A stretch of 5,695 nucleotides of DNA, from NCBI GenBank assembly GCA_000431975.1, contig HF988542.1, forward strand, positions 1-5,695, in the 5' to 3' direction. The position numbers were made by a program, and so were the translations under genes. The stretch's first letter is position 1; each line of letters opens with the position of its first letter. This document shows, piece after piece, positions 1-5,695 of this stretch. The notes beneath the pieces are model-generated. The model was not told where the DNA came from, made no database searches, and saw only the letters and a program-made list of their open reading frames with translations. Origin of the DNA: Prevotella sp. CAG:924 (GTDB lineage Bacteria; Bacteroidota; Bacteroidia; Bacteroidales; Bacteroidaceae).

Positions 1-559
1 TGTGAGGAGGATAGATGTCGGCTGCATGCGCTACCATAATCTGGAGGGAATGGCCTGCCACCGCTATTTCCTCAACTGTGTGAATATCGGCCTTGTGGCT
101 ACCATGATGGAGCAGCGTAACCGGGCGCGTCGGTTCCTGGTCTCGCGGCCGCTTTCGTTTATGGCATCCTTCGCTTTGTTGCTTTCCCGCCGCTTTGACT
201 ATAGGATGCATCTTAAAATCAATGGTGAGGATATCGATCGTCGGGTGATGACGGTCTGTGTAGGCAATGCCACCGGGTATGGAATGACTCCTCATGCGGT
301 ACCCTATAATGGCGAGCTTGATGTGTCGGTGATATGTCAGCCCGTGACCAAACAGCTTCTCGAAGGTATGTATCTCTTATCGCGCAACCGCATCCTTAAC
401 TCAGGCAGCGTTTATCCTTATCGTACGAAGATAGTAGAGGTGCGGCGCATACGCGGGGCTCAGGTGGCTGTCGACGGCCGTCTCATGCGTACGCCCTCCG
501 GTCCTTTCCGTATTACGGTAGAGCAGGAAGTGGTCAATTTTATCGTGCCAGGGACATAG
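1..559 (+). CDS. Diacylglycerol kinase family lipid kinase, 3' part (5' end outside window)
   Basis: This is the C-terminal part, about 185 residues, of a DagK/YegS/DgkB-type lipid kinase, a family that phosphorylates diacylglycerol or a related lipid at the membrane using ATP. Numbering from the GTG at base 2, family-like motifs are NCVNIGL (25-31), VGNATGYG (87-94), PYNGELDV (101-108, matching the family's 'DG.LDV' segment) and VDGR (157-160, matching the 'DGE' near the C-terminus). The protein ends in a typical beta-rich tail. The N-terminal nucleotide-binding half with its GGDGT motif is missing because the window starts inside the gene; full-length members have about 300 residues. The GTG at base 2 and ATG at base 26 lie inside the conserved region, so neither is likely the true start. 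The stop is TAG at 557-559. The gene is followed by 237 non-coding bases and a new promoter, so it is probably not co-transcribed with the glucan genes. The exact lipid substrate cannot be told. Confidence 0.85.
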   Translation, partial: VRRIDVGCMRYHNLEGMACHRYFLNCVNIGLVATMMEQRNRARRFLVSRPLSFMASFALLLSRRFDYRMHLKINGEDIDRRVMTVCVGNATGYGMTPHAVPYNGELDVSVICQPVTKQLLEGMYLLSRNRILNSGSVYPYRTKIVEVRRIRGAQVAVDGRLMRTPSGPFRITVEQEVVNFIVPGT

Positions 560-564
560 TTTAT

Positions 565-590
565 ATGGCGGTTTTAGCCGTTATTTTTCT
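565..590 (+). terminator. Weak intrinsic terminator candidate after the lipid kinase gene
   Basis: ATGGC (565-569) can pair with GCCGT (577-581), with one G-T pair, around a 7-nt loop. A T-rich run TTATTTTTCT (581-590) follows. It begins 5 nt after the stop codon, where a terminator is expected, but the stem has only five pairs, so this is a tentative call. Confidence 0.35.
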
Positions 591-600
591 TGTGTGGGCA

Positions 601-619
601 AACATTTATCGGAAATGTT
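601..619. promoter_or_regulatory. Short perfect dyad, possible operator or mRNA-end hairpin
   Basis: AACATTT (601-607) and AAATGTT (613-619) form a perfect 7-bp inverted repeat around ATCGG. It lies about 50 bp upstream of the -33 element of the glucan operon promoter. The size and symmetry would suit a dimeric regulator, but it is A/T-rich in an A/T-rich region and may be chance, or may help end the upstream transcript. No regulator is encoded nearby. Confidence 0.25.
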
Positions 620-667
620 ACAAATTGTTTAAATTACTTGGAATAAAAACAAAAACCGGATGAAAGT

Positions 668-698
668 TTTGTCTTTATTAATAAATTTAGTATCTTTG
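668..698 (+). promoter_or_regulatory. Bacteroidetes-type promoter of the glucan operon
   Basis: TTTG at 668-671 and TATCTTTG at 691-698 are separated by 19 bp. They match the Bacteroidetes sigma-ABfr consensus, a -33 TTTG and a -7 TAnnTTTG. Transcription would start a few bases after 698, around 703-707, giving a leader of roughly 90 nt before the debranching enzyme start codon. The surrounding DNA is strongly A/T-rich compared with the genes. Confidence 0.75.
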
Positions 699-710
699 AA
701 GTCAGATAAA

Positions 711-745
711 TAGGATAGACGAGCCACCTAAACTCGTCTGTCTTA
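711..745 (+). promoter_or_regulatory. Stable hairpin in the 5' leader of the glucan operon mRNA
   Basis: Bases 711-723 pair with 733-745 in a continuous 13-bp stem with two G-T pairs; the core AGACGAG/CTCGTCT is perfect. The 9-nt loop is CCACCTAAA. The hairpin begins only a few nucleotides after the predicted transcription start. It is not followed by a T-run, so it is not an ordinary intrinsic terminator. It could protect the 5' end of the mRNA or act as a regulatory leader; which of these is inference. Confidence 0.5.
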
Positions 746-796
746 GCCGTTAAAGGCATACGATTAAAAATAAAAATATAAAAACCTTACCAGATT

Positions 797-2743
797 ATGA
801 GTTATCTAAGATTTGAAAAGGCTCGGATGACCAACCTGGAGGAATCTTTACCTAAAGAGGTGTTGCGAACTAACCGTTCCGGCGCTTATGCGTGCTCTAC
901 CATCGTAGACTGCAACACCCGTAAGTATCATGGCCTCCTCGTGGTTCCTGTTCCGGAACTGGATGATGAGAATCACGTCCTGCTCTCATCGCTCGACGTC
1001 ACAGTCATTCAGCATGGCGCAGCCTTCAATCTCGGCTTACACAAGTATCAGGGCAATAATTACAGTCCCAAGGGTCACAAGTACATCCGTGAGTTCGACT
1101 GTGGCAAAGTGCCCACAACCATCTACCGTGTAGGCGGTGTGCTTCTTAAAAAAGAGGTGGTATTCCAGCATTATGAGGATCGTCTTCTGATCCGTTATAC
1201 GCTTGTTGATGCCCATTCGGCAACGACATTACAGTTCCGCCCGTTCCTCGCTTTCCGTTCTGTACGCGAGTTTACACATGAGAATTCTGTTGCTTCCCGT
1301 GAGTATTCGGAGGTAACCAATGGCATCAAGACGTGTATGTATGCCGGTTATCCCGATTTGTACATGCAGTTCTCCAAGAAGAATGAGTTCCATTTCCAGC
1401 CCGATTGGTATCGCGGCATTGAATATCCGAAGGAGCAGGAGCGTGGTTATGCATCCAATGAGGATCTTTACGTACCCGGCTATTTCGAGATGCCGATCCG
1501 CAAGGGCGAGTCGATCGTCTTCTCCGCTTCCACATCAGAGATTGAGCCGTCGAAGCTGAAGAAGCTCTGTGAGGAAGAGGTCTCTGTACGTTCTCCGCGT
1601 GACAATTTCTTCCATTGTCTTGTCAATGCTGCCCATCAGTTCCATGTGGAAGATATCAAGGGCGACAATAAATACCTTGTTGCCGGATTCCCCTGGTTCA
1701 AGGCACGTGCCCGCGACACGTTCATCTCTCTGCCCGGTCTGACGCTTTCTATTGAGGAGCATGAGTATTTTGAGCAGGTGATGCGGACAGCCGAGAAGGG
1801 ACTCCGTGATTTTATGGCCGGTAAGCCGCTGACCGTGAAGCTCTCGGAGATCGAGCAGCCGGATGTGTTGCTGTGGGCCATCTGGGCCATCCAGCAGTAT
1901 GAGCATGCTGTAGGCAACAAGGAGTGCATCGAGAAATACGGTAAGCTTATCACCGATATCATTCATTTCATTTTGGATGGCCGTCATCCCAATCTGACCC
2001 TTGACAACAATGGTCTGCTTATCACCAATGGCAAGGAGAAGGCTGTCACATGGATGAACTCGACTGCCAACGGCCGTCCCGTCGTTCCCCGTACAGGATA
2101 TGTCGTGGAGATCAATGCCCTTTGGTACAATGCCCTTGTCTTTGCCAGCGTGATGGCCGGTGATGCGAACAATCCCGAGGAGGCACGCAAGTATGCCGAT
2201 CTGGCCGAGCAGTGCCGCGAGGCGTTCCAGAAGGTGTTCGTCAACCAGTACGGATGGCTGTTCGACTATGTCGACGGCAGTACGCCTGACTGGAGCGTGC
2301 GTCCTAACCAGATCTTTGCAGTGGCGTTTGAGAACTCACCTCTGACGAAGGAGCAGCAGAAGACCGTGCTCGACATCTGTACGCGTGAGCTGCTTACGCC
2401 GAAGGGCTTGCGCTCTCTCTCCCCGAAGAGTAATGGTTACAACCCGATGTATGTCGGTCCGCAGACCCAGCGCGATTATGCTTACCATCAGGGTACGGCG
2501 TGGCCGTGGCTCAGCGGATTCTACATCGAGGCATGCCTGCGCTTGTACAAGCGCTCGCGTCTGAGCTTCCTGGAGCGTCAGATGGTGGGCTTCGAGGACG
2601 AGATGTACCAGTCGTGCATCGGCACGCTGCCTGAGCTGTTCGATGGCAACCCGCCATTCACAGGCCGTGGAGCCATGTCGTTTGCCATGAATGTGGCGGA
2701 GATGCTGCGCGCGTTGGAACAATTGGAAAAGTGTAAATATTAA
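797..2743 (+). CDS. Glycogen debranching enzyme (amylo-alpha-1,6-glucosidase, GDE_N/GDE_C, GH133-like)
   Basis: A 648-residue cytosolic protein of the archaeal/bacterial debranching type, expected to hydrolyse alpha-1,6-linked glucose from glycogen or limit dextrin. The N-terminal GDE_N beta-sandwich is shown by TNRSGAYA and NTRKYHGLLV (about 24-50). The (alpha/alpha)6 GDE_C domain follows, with FPWFKARARDTFISLPGL (298-315), PDVLLWAIWAI (355-365), TWMN (418-421), a VEINALWYNAL segment, VRPNQIFA (501-508), YHQGTAWPW (563-571) and LPELFDGNPPF (611-621). Glu613 in LPEL is the likely general base. The motif I remember as TWMD, whose Asp is a candidate acid, is TWMN here (Asn421). Length is normal for the type, and there is no signal peptide. 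The start at 797 has no Shine-Dalgarno but follows an A-rich leader typical of the phylum, and the GDE_N motif starts soon after. It is the first gene of the operon, 17 nt before the glycosyltransferase. Family assignment is firm; activity is inferred. Confidence 0.93.
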   Translation: MSYLRFEKARMTNLEESLPKEVLRTNRSGAYACSTIVDCNTRKYHGLLVVPVPELDDENHVLLSSLDVTVIQHGAAFNLGLHKYQGNNYSPKGHKYIREFDCGKVPTTIYRVGGVLLKKEVVFQHYEDRLLIRYTLVDAHSATTLQFRPFLAFRSVREFTHENSVASREYSEVTNGIKTCMYAGYPDLYMQFSKKNEFHFQPDWYRGIEYPKEQERGYASNEDLYVPGYFEMPIRKGESIVFSASTSEIEPSKLKKLCEEEVSVRSPRDNFFHCLVNAAHQFHVEDIKGDNKYLVAGFPWFKARARDTFISLPGLTLSIEEHEYFEQVMRTAEKGLRDFMAGKPLTVKLSEIEQPDVLLWAIWAIQQYEHAVGNKECIEKYGKLITDIIHFILDGRHPNLTLDNNGLLITNGKEKAVTWMNSTANGRPVVPRTGYVVEINALWYNALVFASVMAGDANNPEEARKYADLAEQCREAFQKVFVNQYGWLFDYVDGSTPDWSVRPNQIFAVAFENSPLTKEQQKTVLDICTRELLTPKGLRSLSPKSNGYNPMYVGPQTQRDYAYHQGTAWPWLSGFYIEACLRLYKRSRLSFLERQMVGFEDEMYQSCIGTLPELFDGNPPFTGRGAMSFAMNVAEMLRALEQLEKCKY

Positions 2744-2746
2744 AGA

Positions 2747-2752
2747 AGGAGG
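2747..2752 (+). promoter_or_regulatory. Strong Shine-Dalgarno for the glycosyltransferase gene
   Basis: AGGAGG, within AAGGAGGAAG, ends 8 nt before the ATG at 2761, inside the 17-nt gap after the debranching enzyme stop. A consensus Shine-Dalgarno is unusual in Bacteroidetes. The two other operon genes and the partial gene at the end of the window show none at proper spacing. It firmly supports the 2761 start. Confidence 0.75.
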
Positions 2753-2760
2753 AAGTCATT

Positions 2761-4029
2761 ATGAAAGTATTAATGTTCGGATGGGAGTATCCTCCTCATG
2801 TATATGGCGGTCTGGCAACAGCCAATTTCGGTATCTCTGAGGGACTGCACGCCCAGGGTGACATTGAGATCACTCTCTGTCTGCCGAAGCCTTTTGGAGA
2901 CGAAGACCATACGTACGCTCATATCGTCGCTATGAACTGCGTGCCAATCGCTTATCGCGACGTGAACTACGACTACGTGAAACAGCGTATCGGCAATCTG
3001 ATGGACCCTAATGAGTATTATCATTTCCGCGATCACATCTATGCCGATTTCAATTATATGCATGTCAACGATCTCGGTTGTATGGAGTTTGCCGGTGGTT
3101 ATCCCGGCAATCTGAACGAGGAGATCAACAATTATTCGGTTATTGCCGGTGTCGTTGCCCGTTCTACCGAGTTCGACATCATCCATGCTCACGATTGGCT
3201 TACTTATCCTGCCGGCATCCATGCCAAGCAGGTGTCGGGCAAGCCCCTCTGTATCCACGTGCACGCCACCGACTACGACCGTTCCCGCGGTCATGTGAAT
3301 CCTACGGTTTACTCCATCGAGAAGGATGGCATGGATCACGCCGATTGCATCATGTGCGTGTCGGAGCTGACACGTCAGACGGTGATCAATCAGTATCATC
3401 AGGATCCCCGCAAGGTGTTCACCGTGCACAATGCCGTCTATCCGCTGAGTGCGGAGAATCAGGCCATTCCGCGTCCTGACCATAAGGGCAAGGAGAAGGT
3501 TGTCACGTTCCTCGGACGTATCACGATGCAGAAAGGTCCCGAATATTTCGTAGAGGCTGCCAACATGGTGCTTCACCGTACACGCCACGTCCGTTTCTGT
3601 ATGGCAGGTTCGGGCGACATGATGGATCAGATGATCTATCTGGCTGCTGAGCGCGGCATCGCCGACCGTTTCCATTTCCCCGGCTTTATGCGTGGCAAGC
3701 AGGTGTACGAGTGTCTGAAAGACCCCGATGTCTATGTGATGCCCTCCGTGAGTGAGCCGTTCGGCATCTCGCCCCTTGAGGCCATGCAGTGCGGTACGCC
3801 GACGATCATCTCCAAGCAGAGCGGTTGCGCCGAGATCCTGCACAATTGCATCAAGGTAGACTATTGGGACATCAATGCCCTGGCCGATGCCATCTATTCC
3901 ATCTGCCACAACGAGAGTCTCTTCCATTATCTGCAGGAGGAGGGACGCAATGAGGTGGACCAGATCACATGGGAGAAGGTAGGACGCTGGATCCGTACCC
4001 TCTATCTCCGCACCCTCGGTTGGGAGTGA
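2761..4029 (+). CDS. GT-B glycosyltransferase, glycogen synthase-like (GT4/GT5 type)
   Basis: A 422-residue GT-B fold retaining glycosyltransferase, probably cytosolic and elongating alpha-1,4-glucan from a nucleotide-glucose donor. The N-terminal acceptor domain opens with FGWEYPPHVYGGLA (6-19), resembling the glycine-rich start of glycogen synthases, and contains HAHDWL (142-147) and HATDYDRSRG (168-177). The C-terminal donor domain has FLGRITMQKG (250-259), where Arg253 and Lys258 are the usual phosphate-binding pair, and SEPFGISPLEA (331-341) with the E-x7-E motif (Glu332, Glu340). It is shorter than bacterial GlgA (about 480 residues) and closer in length to archaeal synthases. The location between a debranching enzyme and a GH57-like protein supports a role in glycogen. 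The donor (ADP- or UDP-glucose) cannot be read from the sequence, and a generic GT4 sugar transferase is the alternative. No signal peptide or membrane segment is seen. The start is set by a strong Shine-Dalgarno. Confidence 0.9.
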   Translation: MKVLMFGWEYPPHVYGGLATANFGISEGLHAQGDIEITLCLPKPFGDEDHTYAHIVAMNCVPIAYRDVNYDYVKQRIGNLMDPNEYYHFRDHIYADFNYMHVNDLGCMEFAGGYPGNLNEEINNYSVIAGVVARSTEFDIIHAHDWLTYPAGIHAKQVSGKPLCIHVHATDYDRSRGHVNPTVYSIEKDGMDHADCIMCVSELTRQTVINQYHQDPRKVFTVHNAVYPLSAENQAIPRPDHKGKEKVVTFLGRITMQKGPEYFVEAANMVLHRTRHVRFCMAGSGDMMDQMIYLAAERGIADRFHFPGFMRGKQVYECLKDPDVYVMPSVSEPFGISPLEAMQCGTPTIISKQSGCAEILHNCIKVDYWDINALADAIYSICHNESLFHYLQEEGRNEVDQITWEKVGRWIRTLYLRTLGWE

Positions 4030-4058
4030 TACTATTAATCATTAATAAATCAGCAACA

Positions 4059-5510
4059 ATGAAAACAATTTGCATCTATTTCGAGATACATCAGATCATA
4101 CATCTAAAACGTTACCGTTTCTTCGATATCGGTACCGACCATTATTATTACGATGACTATGAGAATGAGCGCACCATCAACGACATTGCCGAGCGTTCGT
4201 ATATGCCCGCTCTCAATGCTCTCCATCAGATGTTGCTTGAGGGCAACGGAGAGTTCAAGGTGGCTTTCTCTCTCTCCGGCGTAGGCATCGAGCAGCTTGA
4301 GCTTCATGCTCCCCAGGTGCTCGACAAGCTTGTGGAGATGAACAAGACGGGTTGCATAGAGTTCCTCGCCGAGCCTTATTCACACGGATTGTCATCGTTG
4401 AAGGATGAGGAGTGCTTCGCCGCCGATGTGAAGAAGCAGTGCGAGAAGATCAAGGAGTATTTTGGCAAGCGTCCTACAGTGCTCCGCAACTCGTCGCTCA
4501 TCTATTCCGACGACATTGGTCTGCAGGCTGCGCAGATGGGCTTCAAGGGTATGCTCACCGAGGGTGCCAAGCACGTACTGGGTTGGAAGTCACCCCATTA
4601 TGTATATCACAGCGCGCTCGCTCCCAATCTGAAGCTGTTGCTCCGTGATGTCACCCTGAGCGATGATATTTGCCTGCGCTTCAACAACAGCGACTGGGAA
4701 GGCTATCCTCTCTTCGCTGATACATATATGGACCGCATCGCCAGTCTGCCCGAAGAGGAGCAGGTGATCAACATCTTCATGGAGCTCTCTGCTCTCGGCA
4801 TTGCACAACCGTTGTCGAGTAACATCCTGGAGTTCATCAAAGCACTGCCGGCATGTGCCAAGCAGCGTGGCATCACCTTCGCCACACCGTCAGAGATTTG
4901 CACTAATTTTGCCAGCGTCGGCTCACTCGACGTGCCTGATACGCTGTCGTGGTCGGATGAGGAGCGCGATGTGAGCTGCTGGTTGGGCAACCCCATGCAG
5001 CGTGAGGCTTTCGACAAGCTTTACAGTGTGGCAGAGCGTGTACGTATCTCCAACGATCCCCGCATCAATCAGGATTGGGACTACCTTCAGGCCAGCAACA
5101 ACTTCCGCTTCATGACGACCAAACCGTCGAATGTGGGACTCGACCGCGGCATCTACAGCTCGCCTTTTGATGCCTTCACCAACTATATGAACATCTTGGG
5201 CGACTTCATCAACCGTGTGAACAGTCTCTATCCTGAGGAGATCGACAACGATCAGCTCGAGGGCCTGCTCACCACTATTAAGAACGAGGGTGATGAGATC
5301 GAGATGAAGGATAAGGAGATTGCCCGTCTGAAGTCGAAGATTGAGAAGATGGAGGTGGCCAACGACCGCCTGCGTGCCAAGCTCGAGGGTACAGAGCCGA
5401 AGGCTTCCTCAAAACCGGCTGCCAAACGGTCTACAACGAAGAAGACTGCCGCCAAGAAGCCGGCTGCGACGACTGCCGACTCAGCCGAACAGGATGTAGA
5501 AACGAAGTAA
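4059..5510 (+). CDS. GH57 alpha-amylase-like protein, probably catalytically inactive, with coiled-coil and Lys/Ala-rich tail
   Basis: A 483-residue protein whose first ~390 residues follow the GH57 plan: FEIHQIIHLKRYRF (8-21), EFLAEPYSHGL (101-111), LRNSSLIYSDDIG (142-154), FMELSALGIAQ (240-250) and QASNNFRFM (344-352). Active Bacteroidetes GH57 amylases, as I recall them, read RN-T-E-LIYSD and MDYETFGEHQ at the third and fourth regions. Here the nucleophile position is Ser146 and the proton-donor position is Glu242, and HQP is HQI. Hydrolysis of alpha-1,4-glucan is therefore doubtful, and glucan binding or a structural role in glycogen metabolism is more likely. Residues 398-443 form a heptad-rich, charged coiled coil, and 448-483 a Lys/Ala/Thr-rich tail. 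No signal peptide is seen. I chose ATG 4059, 29 nt after the glycosyltransferase stop, because MKTICIYFEIHQ is the normal family start; an upstream in-frame ATG at 3969 would overlap the previous gene and add unrelated residues. Last gene of the operon. Confidence 0.9.
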   Translation: MKTICIYFEIHQIIHLKRYRFFDIGTDHYYYDDYENERTINDIAERSYMPALNALHQMLLEGNGEFKVAFSLSGVGIEQLELHAPQVLDKLVEMNKTGCIEFLAEPYSHGLSSLKDEECFAADVKKQCEKIKEYFGKRPTVLRNSSLIYSDDIGLQAAQMGFKGMLTEGAKHVLGWKSPHYVYHSALAPNLKLLLRDVTLSDDICLRFNNSDWEGYPLFADTYMDRIASLPEEEQVINIFMELSALGIAQPLSSNILEFIKALPACAKQRGITFATPSEICTNFASVGSLDVPDTLSWSDEERDVSCWLGNPMQREAFDKLYSVAERVRISNDPRINQDWDYLQASNNFRFMTTKPSNVGLDRGIYSSPFDAFTNYMNILGDFINRVNSLYPEEIDNDQLEGLLTTIKNEGDEIEMKDKEIARLKSKIEKMEVANDRLRAKLEGTEPKASSKPAAKRSTTKKTAAKKPAATTADSAEQDVETK

Positions 5511-5533
5511 TCACAGATTAGACTATACGTACG

Positions 5534-5575
5534 AAGCTCTGCATAGGATTGAAAATATCCTATGTAGAGCTTTTT
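5534..5575 (+). terminator. Strong intrinsic terminator ending the glucan operon
   Basis: Bases 5534-5549 pair with 5557-5572 in a 16-bp stem with a single G-T pair and a 7-nt loop (TGAAAAT). A T-run spans 5571-5575, followed by CATTT. It lies 24 nt after the GH57-like stop codon. On the other strand the stem is not followed by a T-run, so it acts in the + direction. Confidence 0.88.
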
Positions 5576-5598
5576 CATTTGAAAAAACAGAGGGAAAA

Positions 5599-5630
5599 TT
5601 TCTGTTATTGCGTTTTAAGTGGTATATTTG
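5599..5630 (+). promoter_or_regulatory. Bacteroidetes-type promoter for the downstream gene
   Basis: TATATTTG at 5623-5630 is a full match to the TAnnTTTG -7 consensus. The -33 region is weaker: TTTCTG at 5599-5604, 18 bp upstream. Transcription would begin near 5635-5638, leaving a leader of about 20 nt before the ATG at 5655. Its place between a strong terminator and a start codon supports the call. Confidence 0.6.
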
Positions 5631-5654
5631 CAGTATCATTAAAACAGATAAGGT

Positions 5655-5695
5655 ATGAAATCATCCGAACAAACTAACCAGCAGATAGAGCGGTT
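5655..5695 (+). CDS. 5' end of an unidentified gene (runs off the window)
   Basis: An ATG at 5655 opens a reading frame that stays open to the window end and gives 13 full codons, MKSSEQTNQQIER. The start is supported by the promoter-like element about 25 bp upstream and by the terminator that separates it from the glucan operon. There is no Shine-Dalgarno at usable spacing (AAGG lies 1 nt from the ATG), as is common in this phylum. The peptide is polar, with no sign of a signal sequence so far. It is too short to assign a family. Confidence 0.5.
   Translation, partial: MKSSEQTNQQIER

Noticed and set aside
574..752. TTAGCCGTTA occurs twice (574-583 and 743-752)
   Set aside because: A 10-bp direct repeat with no shared flanks. 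One copy overlaps the terminator-like hairpin and the other the base of the leader hairpin, so there is no sign of an attachment site or mobile element.
1535..1987. Antisense open frame inside the debranching enzyme gene
   Set aside because: It overlaps conserved GDE_C motifs on the other strand and has no independent start signal or recognisable domain.
2770..3927. Long antisense open frame of 385 codons opposite the glycosyltransferase
   Set aside because: It lies wholly within a clearly recognised gene. Its translation is a low-information, His/Ile/Asp-rich shadow, and it has no promoter or family motif. Codon bias of the real gene explains the lack of stops.
4034..4046. ATTAAT-C-ATTAAT in the gap before the GH57-like gene
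   Set aside because: A short A/T-rich repeat in a 29-nt intergenic gap. It is too short and simple to call an operator, and no TAnnTTTG promoter element accompanies it.
3969..4058. N-terminal extension of the GH57-like protein from an upstream in-frame ATG
   Set aside because: It would overlap the last 61 bases of the glycosyltransferase gene and add 30 residues unlike the family. The ATG at 4059 gives the expected MKTICIYFEIHQ start.
5608..5630. TTG at 5608-5610 as the -33 element of the downstream promoter
   Set aside because: Only 12 bp separate it from the -7 element, too short for the Bacteroidetes promoter pattern. TTTCTG at 5599-5604 is better spaced, though imperfect.

Overview
The window looks like part of a Bacteroidales chromosome, from the Bacteroides/Prevotella/Muribaculaceae breadth of the phylum; I cannot fix the genus. 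Three things point there. The intergenic promoters match the Bacteroidetes pattern (TTTG, then about 19 bp, then TAnnTTTG). Most starts have an A/T-rich leader with no Shine-Dalgarno. The proteins read like Bacteroidetes forms of their families. All genes are on the + strand, and nothing suggests a mobile element, CRISPR array, tRNA or rRNA.

Layout: (1) 1-559 is the 3' end of a diacylglycerol/lipid kinase family gene, cut by the window edge. (2) 560-796 is an intergenic region holding a weak terminator-like hairpin, a short dyad, a good Bacteroidetes-type promoter at 668-698, and a leader of about 90 nt with a 13-bp hairpin. (3) 797-5510 is a tight three-gene operon: an archaeal/bacterial-type glycogen debranching enzyme (GDE_N plus GDE_C), a GT-B glycosyltransferase resembling glycogen/starch synthases and GT4 enzymes, and a GH57 alpha-amylase-like protein. 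The gaps are 17 and 29 nt, with no terminator or promoter that I can see between genes. (4) 5534-5575 is a strong intrinsic terminator that closes the operon. (5) A second Bacteroidetes-type -7 element at 5623-5630 precedes the first 13 codons of a further gene that runs off the window.

The operon reads as an intracellular alpha-glucan (glycogen) module. The glycosyltransferase would extend alpha-1,4 chains and the debranching enzyme would remove alpha-1,6 branch glucose. The third protein keeps the GH57 framework, but both catalytic positions appear changed: Ser146 where the nucleophile Glu is expected, and Glu242 where the acid Asp is expected. It also carries a coiled coil and a Lys/Ala-rich tail. 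It is therefore more likely a glucan-binding, scaffold or regulatory partner than a working amylase. This is the most interesting feature of the window. It is probably a lineage-wide trait rather than a new mutation: I recall published discussion of 'alpha-amylase-like' GH57 proteins with incomplete catalytic machinery in Bacteroides/Prevotella.
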